From Pseudomonas alcaliphila JAB1 (GTDB taxonomy: Bacteria > Pseudomonadota > Gammaproteobacteria > Pseudomonadales > Pseudomonadaceae), in assembly GCF_001941865.1 (NCBI RefSeq), contig NZ_CP016162.1, positions 1,302,001 to 1,366,000 on the forward strand: a stretch of DNA of 64,000 bases, given 5' to 3'. A program made the translations under genes and the position numbers. A model generated the notes under the pieces. It made no database searches. It was not told the origin of the DNA and was given only the letters and a program-made list of their open reading frames with translations. This document shows positions 36,282 to 45,736 of this stretch, in pieces (position 1 is the first letter of the stretch; every line of letters begins with the position of its first letter).

Positions 36282-37547
36282 TTACAGGATGCTCAGCGGG
36301 TACTCGAGGATTACACGAACTTCGTCGATGGAGCCGGAACCGTAATACACGCCATCGCTGCTGCGGTAGGTGGCTTGACGAACGCGCATGTTGAGGTCTT
36401 TGGCCGGACCGTTCTGAACGGTATAGCCAACCTGAATGTCGCGTTCCCACTCTTTACCATTGTTGGTGGTATCGGTCTTGGCGCCAGAACCGCTGACGTA
36501 GCGAGTCATGAATTTCAGGCCTGGAACGCCGAAGTCAGCGAAGTCCAGGTCATAACGCAGCTGCCAGGATTTCTCGTCTTCAGAGTTGAAGTCGGAGCGT
36601 TGAACCGAGTTGGCCAGCCAAACGGTGCCACCGCCATCGACGCCATAGTCGTAGCCGATGCCGTCGAAACCACCGTGGGATTTTTGGTAGGCTGCAGTCA
36701 CAGTGTGAGCGCCGAAGTTATAGGCCGCAGCCAAACTCCAGATAGTGTTGTCTTCGCTCTTGCCGGTACTGGTGTACTCTTTGTCGTAGTCGGTTTTGTA
36801 AATGTTGAAATCGAAGTTCAACGACTGACCTTCACTAATGCCGAAGGTGTAGTTGGCATTACCGTAGTACTTCTTGAAGGAGTCTTCTACGTCAGAGTAG
36901 TACAGGGAGGCTGACAGGTCGTCGGTGAAGCTGTAAGTACCACCGAAAACGTCAGCGCCTTTCAGGCCGATACTGTCATGATCAGTCTGGTCTTGGGCAT
37001 TGATCGCAGTGAAGCGACCGGCATGCAGTTCCAGGCCTTCAATCTCATTGCTGGTAACCAGGAAGCCTTCAGCGGTTTCTGGCAGCAGACGGCTGTCATC
37101 AGTGCTCAGAACTGGCAGTGCAGTGAACTGGGTGCCGTATTTCAGTACGGTGTTGGACAGGCGCAGCTTTACTGCACCGCCGGCTTCCGAGTAGTCGTCC
37201 TGCGAACGACCGTCACTACCAGTAGGGAACAGACCGGAGCCAGCGCGGCCCTTGCCGCTGTCCAGTTTGATGCCCAGCAGGCCGATAGCGTCAACGCCGA
37301 AGCCGATGGTACCTTGGGTAAAGCCGGACTCGTAGGTAGCGATGAAACCTTGACCCCACTCTTGTGGATCGTCATTGCGAGTCGGGACGTTACGGAAGTC
37401 GCGGTAGAAGTACAGGTTGCGGCTCAGAACGTTCAGGCTGCTGTCTTCGACAAAGCCGTTGGACTCGGATTGCGCGCTGGCGAAAGCCAGTTGACTGGTG
37501 CCCGCGGCTACTGCCAGGGCGATTACGCTCCACTTCATCACTTGCAT
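36282..37547 (-). CDS. oprD: OprD-family outer membrane porin
   Basis: The 421-residue protein has a signal peptide (MQVMKWSVIALAVAAGTSQLAFA) and OprD-family strands: SSLNVLSRNLYFYRDFRNV at the start, EWGQGFIATYESGFTQGTIGFGVDAIGLLGIKLDSG, GLELHAGRFTAINA and the C-terminal DEVRVILEYPLSIL. OprD porins admit basic amino acids and dipeptides and, in P. aeruginosa, carbapenems. The ATG at 37547 has AAGGAG 9 bp upstream. Position between proS-lipoprotein and the HIT gene matches the P. aeruginosa oprD locus, from memory. Exact substrate class (OccD1 versus another OccD) was not resolved. Confidence 0.9.
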   Translation of the reverse strand: MQVMKWSVIALAVAAGTSQLAFASAQSESNGFVEDSSLNVLSRNLYFYRDFRNVPTRNDDPQEWGQGFIATYESGFTQGTIGFGVDAIGLLGIKLDSGKGRAGSGLFPTGSDGRSQDDYSEAGGAVKLRLSNTVLKYGTQFTALPVLSTDDSRLLPETAEGFLVTSNEIEGLELHAGRFTAINAQDQTDHDSIGLKGADVFGGTYSFTDDLSASLYYSDVEDSFKKYYGNANYTFGISEGQSLNFDFNIYKTDYDKEYTSTGKSEDNTIWSLAAAYNFGAHTVTAAYQKSHGGFDGIGYDYGVDGGGTVWLANSVQRSDFNSEDEKSWQLRYDLDFADFGVPGLKFMTRYVSGSGAKTDTTNNGKEWERDIQVGYTVQNGPAKDLNMRVRQATYRSSDGVYYGSGSIDEVRVILEYPLSIL

Positions 37548-38208
37548 CGTGATTGCTCCTTTGGTTTAGAAGAGTTGCGCTGCCCACTGTTTTGTTATAT
37601 GGGCGGCTCTTTCTTTTTGTGTCGGCGGTAACTTATAGCACGCAGCCAATATTGGCGATAGTTGCAGTCTATTCATTACGACCTCGTTCATGCTGGTGTC
37701 GCATCGCATTAGGAGGAATGTCGCAAATCTGTAGCTCTGTCCTTGCGTTTCGTTATGCCAACGCTTTCGCGGCTCTGAGGTGCCTGGGGCCACTGTTATT
37801 GATCGACTGCACGGCTCGCCGAGCATTGCTTTCACAGATAGCAAAAGTCGTGCTCAAAACCTGGATGCACCGCTAAAACCTTGATTTTCTGGCATGCGGT
37901 GCGTCGAGTAGCGACGCTGATCCCACGTGCGGCGCGGGTTTGCCTGAGCGATGTCAGTTCTTCGCGTCTGGCCAGCGGCAGGCGATGCCACCTGCGTTCA
38001 TATCGCTGCTCCGGTAACGCTTGGCACTGTCTATTACGGGAAGAAACAAAATGGTGCACGTCTGCGGTGCGTGTGCGTCCGGGCTGCCTTGCGTTGGTGC
38101 GTGGTCGCCGGATGAAGTCTCGACTGAGCCAGCGTATGCTGCGCGCCATTGTTTGGCCCTTGCTGGGGGCTACGCTTGATTGATCCCTTTATAAGGAGGA
38201 GAACCGTC
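37548..38208. other. Gene-free gap, about 660 bp, upstream of oprD and HIT gene
   Basis: Divergent promoters for oprD (left) and the HIT-slyX operon (right) must lie here. Small open frames on both strands show no ribosome binding sites at sensible spacing and no recognisable features; the AGGAGGA near 37712 directly abuts an ATG, which is too close. GC content is lower than in flanking genes on the oprD side. I see no clear RNA gene. Confidence 0.5.
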
Positions 38209-38640
38209 ATGTTCGCTCTGGATTCGCGTCTGCAGCAGGATTGCCTGCTGGTCGGGGATTTTCCCCTGTGTCGTTTGCTGCTGATGAATGACTCCAACTA
38301 CCCCTGGTTCATCCTCGTGCCTCGGCGTGAGGAGGTCAGCGAGTTGTTCCAGCTCGACGCTGACGATCAGCGTCAACTGTGGCAGGAAACCACGCTGCTG
38401 GCTGAGATCCTCAAGGACACTTTTGCCGCCGACAAGATGAACGTGGCCACGCTCGGCAATGTGGTCAGTCAGCTGCATATGCATGTGATCGTGCGCCGAC
38501 GTGACGATGTCGCTTGGCCCGCACCGGTCTGGGGGAGGCATCCGGCGCAGCCTTACGCAGGGCAGCAGGTGGGACAGGTCATCGACAAGCTGCGCCTGGT
38601 GCTGGCCGAGGATTTTCAGTTTGCCGGAGAGCCAGCATGA
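38209..38640 (+). CDS. HIT-domain protein
   Basis: The 143-residue histidine-triad protein has the core strand [17 protein letters not shown] and the motif QLHMHVI (88-94). The first histidine of the usual HxHxH triad is Gln here, while the two histidines at the catalytic position remain; Q-type HIT proteins occur in proteobacteria. It probably hydrolyses nucleotide phosphoramidates or dinucleotides. The ATG at 38209 has AAGGAGGAG upstream. Its stop overlaps the slyX start (ATGA), so they form an operon. Confidence 0.88.
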   Translation: MFALDSRLQQDCLLVGDFPLCRLLLMNDSNYPWFILVPRREEVSELFQLDADDQRQLWQETTLLAEILKDTFAADKMNVATLGNVVSQLHMHVIVRRRDDVAWPAPVWGRHPAQPYAGQQVGQVIDKLRLVLAEDFQFAGEPA

Positions 38641-38843
38641 GCCTCGAGTCGCGGATCATGGAGCTGGAAAGCCGCCTGGCTTTTCAGGATGACACCATTC
38701 AGGCGCTCAGCGATGAGCTGGTCGAACAGAGCAGGCGCATCGAGCGGATGCAGTTGCAATTGACGGTTCTGGCGCGGCGCCAGGAGGAGTTGAGCGGTCA
38801 GGCGGGTATTGCCGAAGACGAAGCGCCGCCACCTCATTACTGA
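38637..38843 (+). CDS. slyX: SlyX family protein
   Basis: The 68-residue protein is a predicted coiled coil: [23 protein letters not shown], then an [21 protein letters not shown] heptad region, ending in a short acidic, proline-rich tail (EDEAPPPHY), which is the SlyX pattern. Function is poorly defined. It overlaps the HIT gene by 4 bp and is followed by a bidirectional terminator. Confidence 0.93.
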   Translation: MSLESRIMELESRLAFQDDTIQALSDELVEQSRRIERMQLQLTVLARRQEELSGQAGIAEDEAPPPHY

Positions 38844-38847
38844 TATG

Positions 38848-38876
38848 AAAAAGCCCGGTTTCCCGGGCTTTTCTTC
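38848..38876. terminator. Bidirectional terminator between slyX and cold-shock gene
   Basis: Stem AAAAGCCCGG/CCGGGCTTTT (38849-38858 and 38863-38872) around a short loop, with T-rich ends on both strands. It serves slyX (plus) and the cold-shock-domain gene (minus). Confidence 0.88.
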
Positions 38877-38885
38877 ACGTGCTGC

Positions 38886-39524
38886 TCAGCGCCGTGAAGG
38901 GGCTGCTGCGATCACGTCCTCCGCTTGCAGGCCTTTGTCACGCTGCATGACCGAGAACTCCACGCGTTGGCCTTCGATCAGTACGCGGTGGCCCTCGCCG
39001 CGAATGGCGCGAAAGTGCACGAAGATATCGTCACCCGAGTCGCGGGAAATGAAGCCGAACCCCTTGGACGTATTGAACCACTTGACCGTACCAGTCTCGC
39101 GATCATCTGGAGTCACGCTGGTGCTGGCGCTGGCTTGTTGCACGGGCGGGCGTTGGTCTGCGCTGCGCGGCTGCGTGCCCAGCTGTGCTGCAAGGCTCAG
39201 CGCCACGGCAACGACCAAGGCCAGAAGCGGTAACCAGATGGCGGGTTGGCTGCCGATGCTGGGCAGCGGGGCAAGCAGGATCAGGCTCTGTACCACGGCA
39301 GCCAGTATCAATAGTGCCGATGACAGCCCCTGCAGTTGTTGGCGCGCGGCGTGGACGTTCTGTTGTTGCGCTGCGGCAAGCAGGTTGAACAGGCCGATCA
39401 GGGCCAGATAAATGGCATCCGGGGTGGTCAGGAACGAAGTGGAAAAACCGGGTACGGCAGACAGCAGCAGGGCGGCAAACCCTGTCACGAGATGGGCAAT
39501 CTTCAACATCTTCGATGAACTCAC
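38886..39524 (-). CDS. Membrane-anchored cold-shock-domain protein
   Basis: The 212-residue protein has about three to four hydrophobic segments in residues 12-115, a Gln/Pro/Ser-rich linker, then a complete cold-shock domain at about 144-207. The RNA-binding motifs are intact: [11 protein letters not shown]1 KGFGFI (154-159) and RNP2 DIFVHF (166-171). It may hold single-stranded RNA or DNA at the membrane. Start is uncertain between GTG 39524 and ATG 39509. A cold-shock gene in this position between slyX and dps also occurs in P. aeruginosa. Confidence 0.87.
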   Translation of the reverse strand: MSSSKMLKIAHLVTGFAALLLSAVPGFSTSFLTTPDAIYLALIGLFNLLAAAQQQNVHAARQQLQGLSSALLILAAVVQSLILLAPLPSIGSQPAIWLPLLALVVAVALSLAAQLGTQPRSADQRPPVQQASASTSVTPDDRETGTVKWFNTSKGFGFISRDSGDDIFVHFRAIRGEGHRVLIEGQRVEFSVMQRDKGLQAEDVIAAAPSRR

Positions 39525-39681
39525 TGATTGAATGATGACTCAAGGTGTTGCGGAGAGAGCGCGCTTCAAGGGTTGCCAGTCGAACGGCAACGACGCGCGC
39601 CGGTATACAAGGTTGGCGACGCCGCAGAATGGTAATGCGGCGTGCGAGACTATTTAACAGCAAAGGCGGGGGCTTCTCAAA

Positions 39682-40749
39682 TCAGGCGCTTAGCATCGTT
39701 TCGCTGGTAATGGGGTGGACCTGATTGCGCCCGGCGCGTTTGGCTTGATAAAGCGCGTCATCGGCCCGCGTGAGCAGAGATTCGAATGTGTCGCCTGCTT
39801 CGGCCATGGCGCAGCCGAAGGACGCGGTAATGCTGTCCAGAATCTGGTCCGTGCGCCTTACCTTGACCCTCAGTGACTGGATCTTGTGGCGCAGTTGTTC
39901 GGCGAAATCGAGGACTCCGTTGAGGTTGGCGCAGTTACGCAGGACCACACAGAACTCTTCGCCGCCGTAGCGCGCAGCAAAGGCCTCCCGTGGCAGCAGG
40001 TCACGCAATAGTTGCCCGACGTGTTGCAGTACGCGGTCACCCAGTGGATGGCCGTATTGGTCGTTGAACTGTTTGAAGTGGTCGATATCCAGAATCACCA
40101 GCGCCAGGCCCTGTTGTGACTCGTTCAGGGCGCGCTCCAGCAAACGGGTAAAGGCATGGCGGTTGAATACGCGGGTCAGACTGTCGAGCGTTGCTGCCAG
40201 ATGTGCGCGCTCCAGCTGGCTGCGCAGGTGCGTGATCTCTTGCTGCGCGGCGCGCAGGCGGTAAAGGAATTTTTCCTGCTGATCCTGCATCAGCTGGGTG
40301 CTTTCCTGCAGATCGCTGAGTACGCTGGGTAGATCGTCGACGATGGGTTCCTGCAGTGCGCTGAGACCCTGGCTCAGGCTCTGTTGGTAGTACTGGCCGC
40401 CAATCACGCTGCGTGAGACGTCGCCTTCGATATCATCGACCAGCTCGATTACCTGCTGTTGGCCGGCGCGAGCTTCTTCCAGCTCGCCGCGGATGATGTA
40501 ATCGCGAAACAGCCGGCTGGCGGTTTCCAGCGGGAACGCGTCGAAGTCCTCGACCACCTTGTCCAGGCGGCGGTTGAGCTCTGGTTCGCTGCCTCTGCTG
40601 TAGGTGTACCAGAGTGCATAGTGCACCGGGTTTGGCGGGATATCGTGACGCATCATCAGTGGCACGGCTTGCTTCAGGAGCTCGGCCGCCTCGCGGGTTT
40701 CCTCCGGGTACAGGTCGATGATGCTGGGCGGTTTGGCTGGCTGACTCAT
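39682..40749 (-). CDS. GGDEF-domain diguanylate cyclase
   Basis: The 355-residue protein makes cyclic di-GMP. It has an N-terminal helical region (about 1-190) with no recognised sensor domain or membrane span, then a GGDEF domain with the active-site sequence ARYGGEEF near 262 and a preceding LDIDHFKQFNDQYGH metal-binding stretch. The RxxD inhibitory site just before GGEEF is absent (REAF in that place), so product feedback is unlikely. The ATG at 40749 (MSQPAKPPSI) is preferred over an earlier one inside intergenic DNA. It lies between the cold-shock gene and dps. Confidence 0.9.
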   Translation of the reverse strand: MSQPAKPPSIIDLYPEETREAAELLKQAVPLMMRHDIPPNPVHYALWYTYSRGSEPELNRRLDKVVEDFDAFPLETASRLFRDYIIRGELEEARAGQQQVIELVDDIEGDVSRSVIGGQYYQQSLSQGLSALQEPIVDDLPSVLSDLQESTQLMQDQQEKFLYRLRAAQQEITHLRSQLERAHLAATLDSLTRVFNRHAFTRLLERALNESQQGLALVILDIDHFKQFNDQYGHPLGDRVLQHVGQLLRDLLPREAFAARYGGEEFCVVLRNCANLNGVLDFAEQLRHKIQSLRVKVRRTDQILDSITASFGCAMAEAGDTFESLLTRADDALYQAKRAGRNQVHPITSETMLSA

Positions 40750-40813
40750 GGGTGTCGGAAACTCAATGGCGAATGGCCAGAGCATAGATCAGGGCGAGGC
40801 TGCATGCCTAATG

Positions 40814-40836
40814 AAAAGGCCCGGATCACCGGGCCT
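40814..40836 (-). terminator. Rho-independent terminator of dps-like gene
   Basis: On the minus strand, stem AGGCCCGG/CCGGGCCT (40817-40824 and 40829-40836) is followed by TTTT. It lies 9 bp after the stop of the Dps-like gene. Confidence 0.82.
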
Positions 40837-40845
40837 CTGAGCGTC

Positions 40846-41316
40846 TCAAACAGCGAGCAGGCTACGCAGCATCCAGGCGGTTTTCTCGTGCACCTGCATG
40901 CGTTGGGTCAGCAGGTCGGCAGTCGGCTCGTCGCTGACCTTGTCCAGCAGCGGGAAAATACCGCGCGCAGTGCGTACGACGGCCTCTTGGCCTTGCACCA
41001 GTAGCTTGATCATTTCGTCGGCGCTTGGTACGCCTTCCTCTTCCTTGATCGAAGACAGGCGGGCGTAGGCGGCGTAGGTGCCTGGCGCCGGGAAGCCCAG
41101 TGCACGGATTCGTTCGGCGATTGCGTCAACCGCCAGCGCCAGCTCGGTGTACTGGCCTTCGAACATCAGGTGCAGGGTGTTGAACATCGGACCGGTCACA
41201 TTCCAGTGGAAGTTATGGGTCTTCAGGTACAGGGTGTAGGTGTCGGCCAGCAGGCGCGAGAGGCCTTCGGCGATGGCGGCGCGATCCTGTTCGGCGATTC
41301 CGATATTGATTTCCAT
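40846..41316 (-). CDS. dps: Dps/ferritin-like DNA-binding and iron-storage protein
   Basis: The 156-residue protein has the Dps four-helix fold with the intersubunit ferroxidase ligands: His37 in HNFHWNVTG, and Asp64 and Glu68 in [15 protein letters not shown]. It would form a dodecamer that oxidises Fe(II) with peroxide and stores iron. The N-terminus lacks an extended Lys-rich tail, so DNA binding is uncertain. The ATG at 41316 has AAAGGAG 7 bp upstream; longer starts read into intergenic DNA. Stands alone with its own terminator. Confidence 0.93.
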   Translation of the reverse strand: MEINIGIAEQDRAAIAEGLSRLLADTYTLYLKTHNFHWNVTGPMFNTLHLMFEGQYTELALAVDAIAERIRALGFPAPGTYAAYARLSSIKEEEGVPSADEMIKLLVQGQEAVVRTARGIFPLLDKVSDEPTADLLTQRMQVHEKTAWMLRSLLAV

Positions 41317-41514
41317 GGTTTTTCTCCTTTCAGGTGAGCCCAGGGTGTTTATCCCGCAGTATTGGTGAGAGCCTAACACGCAGGGCGTCGGGATGATCTT
41401 GGCTTATATCAATGAAAGCGATGTTTAGAGGCTATTGATAGCGGACGGTTCATTTGCGGCCAATAAATCCCGGCCCTGGCGCGGCGTCAGTCCTGTGCGT
41501 GGTGCAATGCCCGC

Positions 41515-42633
41515 TCAGCCGTGCGCCAGTCCCGGCTGCTGCTGCAGGGTGCGATTGAATACCTCTACCCAATGGGCGCTGAATTGCTGCCCGGCAAGGT
41601 TGTTGATTTCAAGGATGGCGCGTAGCAATGGGCGTTTGCTCAATGTCTGGTGCGCGCGTTCATGGGTCCTTGCGTCAAAGGTGTCGACGATATGCAGGAT
41701 CGGTGCGCCTGGGGCTATCTCCCTTTCGCTCAGGCCTTTGGGGTAGCCAGAGCCATCGGCATGTTCCTGATGCTGCATGATGATCTCCATCGCCGCCGAC
41801 CAGTCTGGCATGCGTTTGAGTAGGTCGCTGGCCAGGCGCGGATGGCCTTGCATCATGCGGCGTTCTTCGCGGCTGAAATGGCTTTGCTTGTGCAGAAGCT
41901 CCAGCGGCAGGAAGGCCATGCCGAGGTCATGCAGGCAGACTGCGGCCGCCAGTTGTTCCGGCTGTTCCGCGTAGCCGCCCGCTGCATTGATGCTCAGTGC
42001 CAGTTCCAGCAGGCGCAGGTTGCGGCCTCGCCAGTAGGGGGAGCGCTGTTCGGCGGCCTCGGTCAGTGCGCAAAAGAACTGCAGGTCGGGCCGGACCATG
42101 ATCGCGTGGCGCGCCAGCAGCGCTTCGATGCGGCTTGGTTGCGCTTCTTCGTTGAGTTGCAGGCGAGTGCTGGGGTCCATCTGCTGCAGCAGCTCGAGCC
42201 GTACCTTGGTCTGTCGCTCATTCGGCGTCATGGCCAGCGCCTGCAGCGCGCTGCACAGCTGGCTGACCTGTGTGCTGTCGGGGGCTGGTTCGGCGCCACC
42301 CAGTGCCTGAGCGACCTGGGCGCGCAGATGGTCGAGGCTGAGCAGCAGTATGTCTCCGAGCAGGCTATCGAAGGTCAGGTTGGCCGAGCGCAGGGCATCG
42401 AGCACGTCCTCCATGGCTTGTGGCAACGGCATCAGTTCGTTGAGTCCGACGTAACCCAGATTGCCCTTGAGCGTATGGATCAGGCGAAACAGCTCGCGCA
42501 GCCGTTCCGAGCTCTTTGGCGCTCGCTCAAGCTCGATCAGCAGTTGCTCGCAGCGGGGAAACTGCTCGGCGGCGTCGAGGCGGAAATCTTCCAGCAGATC
42601 GCTGGACAGGTCGCTGCGATGGGCTTGGTCCAT
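41515..42633 (-). CDS. Hpt + degenerate HD-GYP domain protein
   Basis: The 372-residue protein couples an N-terminal Hpt phosphotransfer domain (LIHTLKGNLG, phospho-acceptor His53) to an HD-GYP-type domain at about 195-345. The HD pair is at 235-236 (CLHDLGMAF), His264 follows in MQGHPRLASD, and HQEHADGSGYP lies at 288-298. The first metal-ligand histidine of the family is replaced (GRNLRLLE where GHxxR is usual), and HDLGM replaces HDxGK. Cyclic di-GMP hydrolysis may therefore be weak or absent. It probably receives phosphate from a histidine kinase. Upstream of dps on the same strand; divergent from aspS. Confidence 0.87.
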   Translation of the reverse strand: MDQAHRSDLSSDLLEDFRLDAAEQFPRCEQLLIELERAPKSSERLRELFRLIHTLKGNLGYVGLNELMPLPQAMEDVLDALRSANLTFDSLLGDILLLSLDHLRAQVAQALGGAEPAPDSTQVSQLCSALQALAMTPNERQTKVRLELLQQMDPSTRLQLNEEAQPSRIEALLARHAIMVRPDLQFFCALTEAAEQRSPYWRGRNLRLLELALSINAAGGYAEQPEQLAAAVCLHDLGMAFLPLELLHKQSHFSREERRMMQGHPRLASDLLKRMPDWSAAMEIIMQHQEHADGSGYPKGLSEREIAPGAPILHIVDTFDARTHERAHQTLSKRPLLRAILEINNLAGQQFSAHWVEVFNRTLQQQPGLAHG

Positions 42634-42710
42634 GGTCGTTCTCCAGGCAGGAGGCGCTCCTCATTATAGAAGGCATCTGCCGAGCGGCTGCGTCGTGACG
42701 ATTTACGCTA

Positions 42711-42716
42711 TATAAT
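42711..42716 (+). promoter_or_regulatory. Possible -10 element for aspS
   Basis: A TATAAT hexamer lies 115 bp before the aspS start codon, preceded by ACGATTTACGC. No good -35 match is seen at the right distance, so support is limited. Confidence 0.3.
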
Positions 42717-42831
42717 CCCGCTCTTTATCGAAGCGCGGCGTAGGGTTGGACGTTCGCCGCGGTGTAGCTCCTGCCCAGGGCGTTGGGGGCTGCCTGACCT
42801 ATCCAAGACCTTAGAGAAGCGAAACACGATC

Positions 42832-44607
42832 ATGATGCGCAGCCACTATTGCGGCCAGTTGAACGAGAGCCTGGATGGCCAGGAAATCACCCTTTGCGGC
42901 TGGGTACATCGTCGCCGTGACCATGGCGGGGTGATCTTCCTCGATATCCGTGATCGTGAAGGCCTGGCCCAGGTGGTATTCGATCCTGATCGTGCCGAGA
43001 CCTTCGCCAAGGCCGACCGCGTGCGCAGCGAATACGTGGTGAAGATCACCGGCAAGGTTCGCCTGCGTCCGGCCGGTGCGGTCAACCCGAACATGGCGTC
43101 CGGTGCCATCGAAGTGCTGGGCTATGAACTGGAAGTGCTCAACGAAGCGGAAACCCCACCGTTCCCGCTCAATGAATACACCGACGTTGGTGAAGAAACC
43201 CGCCTGCGCTATCGCTTCATCGACCTGCGTCGCCCGGAAATGGCCGAGAAGCTGAAACTGCGTTCGCGCATCACCAGCAGTATCCGTCGTTACCTCGACG
43301 ACAACGGTTTCCTCGACGTGGAAACCCCAATCCTGACCCGCGCCACCCCGGAAGGTGCGCGCGACTATCTGGTGCCGAGCCGCACCCACGCTGGCAGCTT
43401 CTTCGCCCTGCCGCAGTCGCCGCAGCTGTTCAAGCAACTGCTGATGGTCGCCGGCTTCGACCGCTACTACCAGATCGCCAAGTGCTTCCGCGACGAGGAC
43501 CTGCGCGCCGACCGCCAGCCGGAATTCACCCAGATCGACATCGAGACCAGCTTCCTCGATGAAAAAGACATCATGGACATCACCGAGACCATGGTGCGCA
43601 ACCTGTTCAAGGAAGTGCTCGATGTCGAGTTCGGCGAACTGCCGCACATGACCCTGGCCGAAGCCATGCGCCGCTTCGGCTCGGACAAGCCGGACCTGCG
43701 TATCCCGCTGGAGCTGGTCGATGTGGAAGATCAGCTCAAGGACGTCGAATTCAAGGTCTTCGCCGGCCCGGCCAATGATCCGAAATGCCGCGTTACCGCG
43801 CTGCGCGTACCGGGCGGTGCGAGCATGCCGCGCAAGCAGATCGACGACTACACCAAGTTCGTCGGCATCTACGGCGCCAAGGGCCTGGCCTATATCAAGG
43901 TCAACGAGCGCGCTGCCGGCGTTGACGGTTTGCAGTCGCCGATCGTCAAGAACATCCCGCTGGACAATATCAATGTCATCCTCGACCGCGTTGGCGCCGT
44001 CGATGGCGATATCGTGTTCTTCGGTGCCGACAAGGCCAAGATCGTCAGCGAGGCCCTGGGCGCGCTGCGCATCAAGCTGGGTCACGACCTGAATCTGCTC
44101 ACCTGCGAGTGGGCGCCGCTGTGGGTGGTCGACTTCCCGATGTTCGAGGAAAACGACGACGGCAGCCTGACCGCCATGCACCACCCGTTCACTTCGCCGA
44201 GCTGCAGCCCCGAAGAGCTGGAGGCCAACCCGGCCGCCGCACTGTCGCGCGCCTATGACATGGTGCTCAATGGTACCGAGCTGGGTGGCGGTTCGATCCG
44301 TATCCACGACAAGGCCATGCAGCAGACCGTATTCCGCGTGCTGGGTATCAGTGAAGAGGAGCAGCAGGAAAAGTTCGGCTTCCTGCTCGATGCGTTGAAG
44401 TACGGTGCGCCGCCCCATGGTGGCCTGGCCTTCGGCCTGGATCGTCTGGTGATGCTGATGACCGGTGCTTCGTCGATCCGCGAAGTGATTGCCTTCCCGA
44501 AAACCCAGAGCGCGGCCTGTGTCATGACTCAGGCGCCGGGTGTGGTGGACGCCAAGTCGCTGCGCGAGCTACACATCCGCCTGCGCGAGCAAGCCAAAGC
44601 CGAGTGA
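42832..44607 (+). CDS. aspS: Aspartyl-tRNA synthetase
   Basis: The 591-residue class IIb synthetase attaches aspartate to tRNA-Asp (or Asp and Asn if non-discriminating). The N-terminal OB-fold anticodon domain starts [13 protein letters not shown]. Class II motifs are visible: [10 protein letters not shown] (motif 1), [19 protein letters not shown] (motif 2) and [16 protein letters not shown] (motif 3). The bacterial GAD insert domain lies at about 290-420. Both ATGs at 42832 and 42835 are possible. The gene heads a conserved block with pmpR and ruvCAB. Confidence 0.97.
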   Translation: MMRSHYCGQLNESLDGQEITLCGWVHRRRDHGGVIFLDIRDREGLAQVVFDPDRAETFAKADRVRSEYVVKITGKVRLRPAGAVNPNMASGAIEVLGYELEVLNEAETPPFPLNEYTDVGEETRLRYRFIDLRRPEMAEKLKLRSRITSSIRRYLDDNGFLDVETPILTRATPEGARDYLVPSRTHAGSFFALPQSPQLFKQLLMVAGFDRYYQIAKCFRDEDLRADRQPEFTQIDIETSFLDEKDIMDITETMVRNLFKEVLDVEFGELPHMTLAEAMRRFGSDKPDLRIPLELVDVEDQLKDVEFKVFAGPANDPKCRVTALRVPGGASMPRKQIDDYTKFVGIYGAKGLAYIKVNERAAGVDGLQSPIVKNIPLDNINVILDRVGAVDGDIVFFGADKAKIVSEALGALRIKLGHDLNLLTCEWAPLWVVDFPMFEENDDGSLTAMHHPFTSPSCSPEELEANPAAALSRAYDMVLNGTELGGGSIRIHDKAMQQTVFRVLGISEEEQQEKFGFLLDALKYGAPPHGGLAFGLDRLVMLMTGASSIREVIAFPKTQSAACVMTQAPGVVDAKSLRELHIRLREQAKAE

Positions 44608-44636
44608 TAACCTGCTGCGCTTGGTCATGCTGCGTT

Positions 44637-44752
44637 GGAAAGAGGTTCGAAATGCTCATTTGCTTCAGCAAACTGCGCTTTCTCACCTCTTTCCGCCTTG
44701 CCTGGCCTGCGCTCGCGACGGTTCTCATCTCGGCTTGCGCCGGTCGCAAACT
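44637..44752 (+). other. Structured stem-loop element between aspS and pmpR
   Basis: Outer arms GGAAAGAGGT (44637-44646) and ACCTCTTTCC (44685-44694) are perfect inverted copies. Inside, TTTGC TTCA GCAAA (44659-44672) forms a second stem, and a third (TTGCG/CGCAA) lies near 44735-44749. A 35-codon open frame (44652-44759) with AAAGAGG upstream and a lipobox-like VLISAC runs through it. It could be a small lipoprotein gene, but the symmetric stems favour a repeat or structured RNA element. Confidence 0.4.
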
Positions 44753-44776
44753 GATTTGAAAGAAATGGAGTGAGTT

Positions 44777-45526
44777 ATGGCTGGTCATTCCAAATGGGCC
44801 AACATCAAGCACCGCAAGGGGCGTCAGGATGCCAAGCGCGGCAAGATCTTCACCAAGCTGATTCGTGAGCTGACGGTCGCCGCCAAGCACGGTGGCCCGA
44901 TTCCGGCGGACAACCCTCGTCTGCGCCTGGCCGTGGACAAGGCGCTGACCAACAACATGTCGCGTGACGTGATCGATCGCGCCATCGCCCGTGGTGCCGG
45001 CAACAACGAAGCCGACAACGTCGTCGAGTTCAGCTACGAAGGTTATGCGCCGAGTGGCGTGGCGATCATCGTCGAGGTGATGACCGACAACCGCAATCGC
45101 ACTGCCGCCGAAGTGCGCCATGCCTTTACCAAGTGCGGTGGCAACCTGGGCACCGACGGTTCGGTCGCCTACATGTTCGAGCGCAAGGGCCAGATCAGCT
45201 TTGCGCCGGGCGTCGATGAAGATGCCCTGATGGAGGCTGCGCTGGAGGCCGGTGCCGACGACGTGGAAATGGGCGAGGACGGTTCGGCCCTGGTGTCGAC
45301 CAGCTTCACCGAGTTCCATGCCGTCAACGAAGCGCTGAGCTCGGCTGGCTTCAAGGCCGAGGAAGCAGAAATCGCCATGATCCCCTCGATCAGTGCGCCG
45401 ATTGCCGATCTGGAAACTGCGCAGAAGGTGTTCAAGCTGATCGACATGCTCGAAGACCTGGATGACGTGCAGAACGTCTACCACAACGCCGAAGTCGCCG
45501 ACGAGATCATGGAACAGCTCGGCTGA
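44777..45526 (+). CDS. pmpR: YebC/PmpR-family transcriptional regulator
   Basis: The 249-residue protein has the strongly conserved N-terminus [22 protein letters not shown] and three-domain YebC fold ([18 protein letters not shown] in the middle). In P. aeruginosa the homologue PmpR represses quinolone signalling through pqsR, while other YebC proteins are linked to translation. The cytoplasmic protein lies between aspS and ruvC, as expected. Confidence 0.95.
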   Translation: MAGHSKWANIKHRKGRQDAKRGKIFTKLIRELTVAAKHGGPIPADNPRLRLAVDKALTNNMSRDVIDRAIARGAGNNEADNVVEFSYEGYAPSGVAIIVEVMTDNRNRTAAEVRHAFTKCGGNLGTDGSVAYMFERKGQISFAPGVDEDALMEAALEAGADDVEMGEDGSALVSTSFTEFHAVNEALSSAGFKAEEAEIAMIPSISAPIADLETAQKVFKLIDMLEDLDDVQNVYHNAEVADEIMEQLG

Positions 45527-45558
45527 GGCAGTAGCCCCATCCAATATGGGGCGGTTTT

Positions 45559-45611
45559 GTAGGGCGGGGGAACCCCGCCAAGCTTATGATGGCGGGTTGC
45601 ACCCGCCCTAC
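45559..45611. repeat. REP-type inverted repeat pair (GTAGGGCGGG family)
   Basis: GTAGGGCGGG (45559-45568) pairs with CCCGCCCTAC (45602-45611), with further pairing inside (AACCCCGCC and GGCGGGTT). It lies in the gap between pmpR and ruvC and is a different family from the repeat near minE. Confidence 0.8.
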
Positions 45612-45621
45612 GAATGAGAAG

Positions 45622-45655
45622 GCCGGAAGCGGTGCACAGCGCTTCCGGCTTTTTT
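45622..45655 (+). terminator. Rho-independent terminator after pmpR
   Basis: Stem GCCGGAAGCG (45622-45631) / CGCTTCCGGC (45640-45649) followed by six Ts. It ends transcription from aspS-pmpR before ruvC. Confidence 0.9.
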
Positions 45656-45736
45656 CGTCAGGCTGACCGGCTGGCGGATGACGTCGACGAGGGCGCCCCG
45701 TATACTCGCCAACTGGATAAATAGACAGTTGCTGAT

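Noticed and set aside
37881..38183. 100-residue frame upstream of the HIT gene
   Set aside because: Composition is random-looking (Arg/Cys/Ser-rich), no ribosome binding site, no homology pattern.
42811..44418. 535-residue open frame on the minus strand opposite aspS
   Set aside because: It is a shadow of aspS; high GC third positions create long antisense frames. No family features or ribosome binding site.
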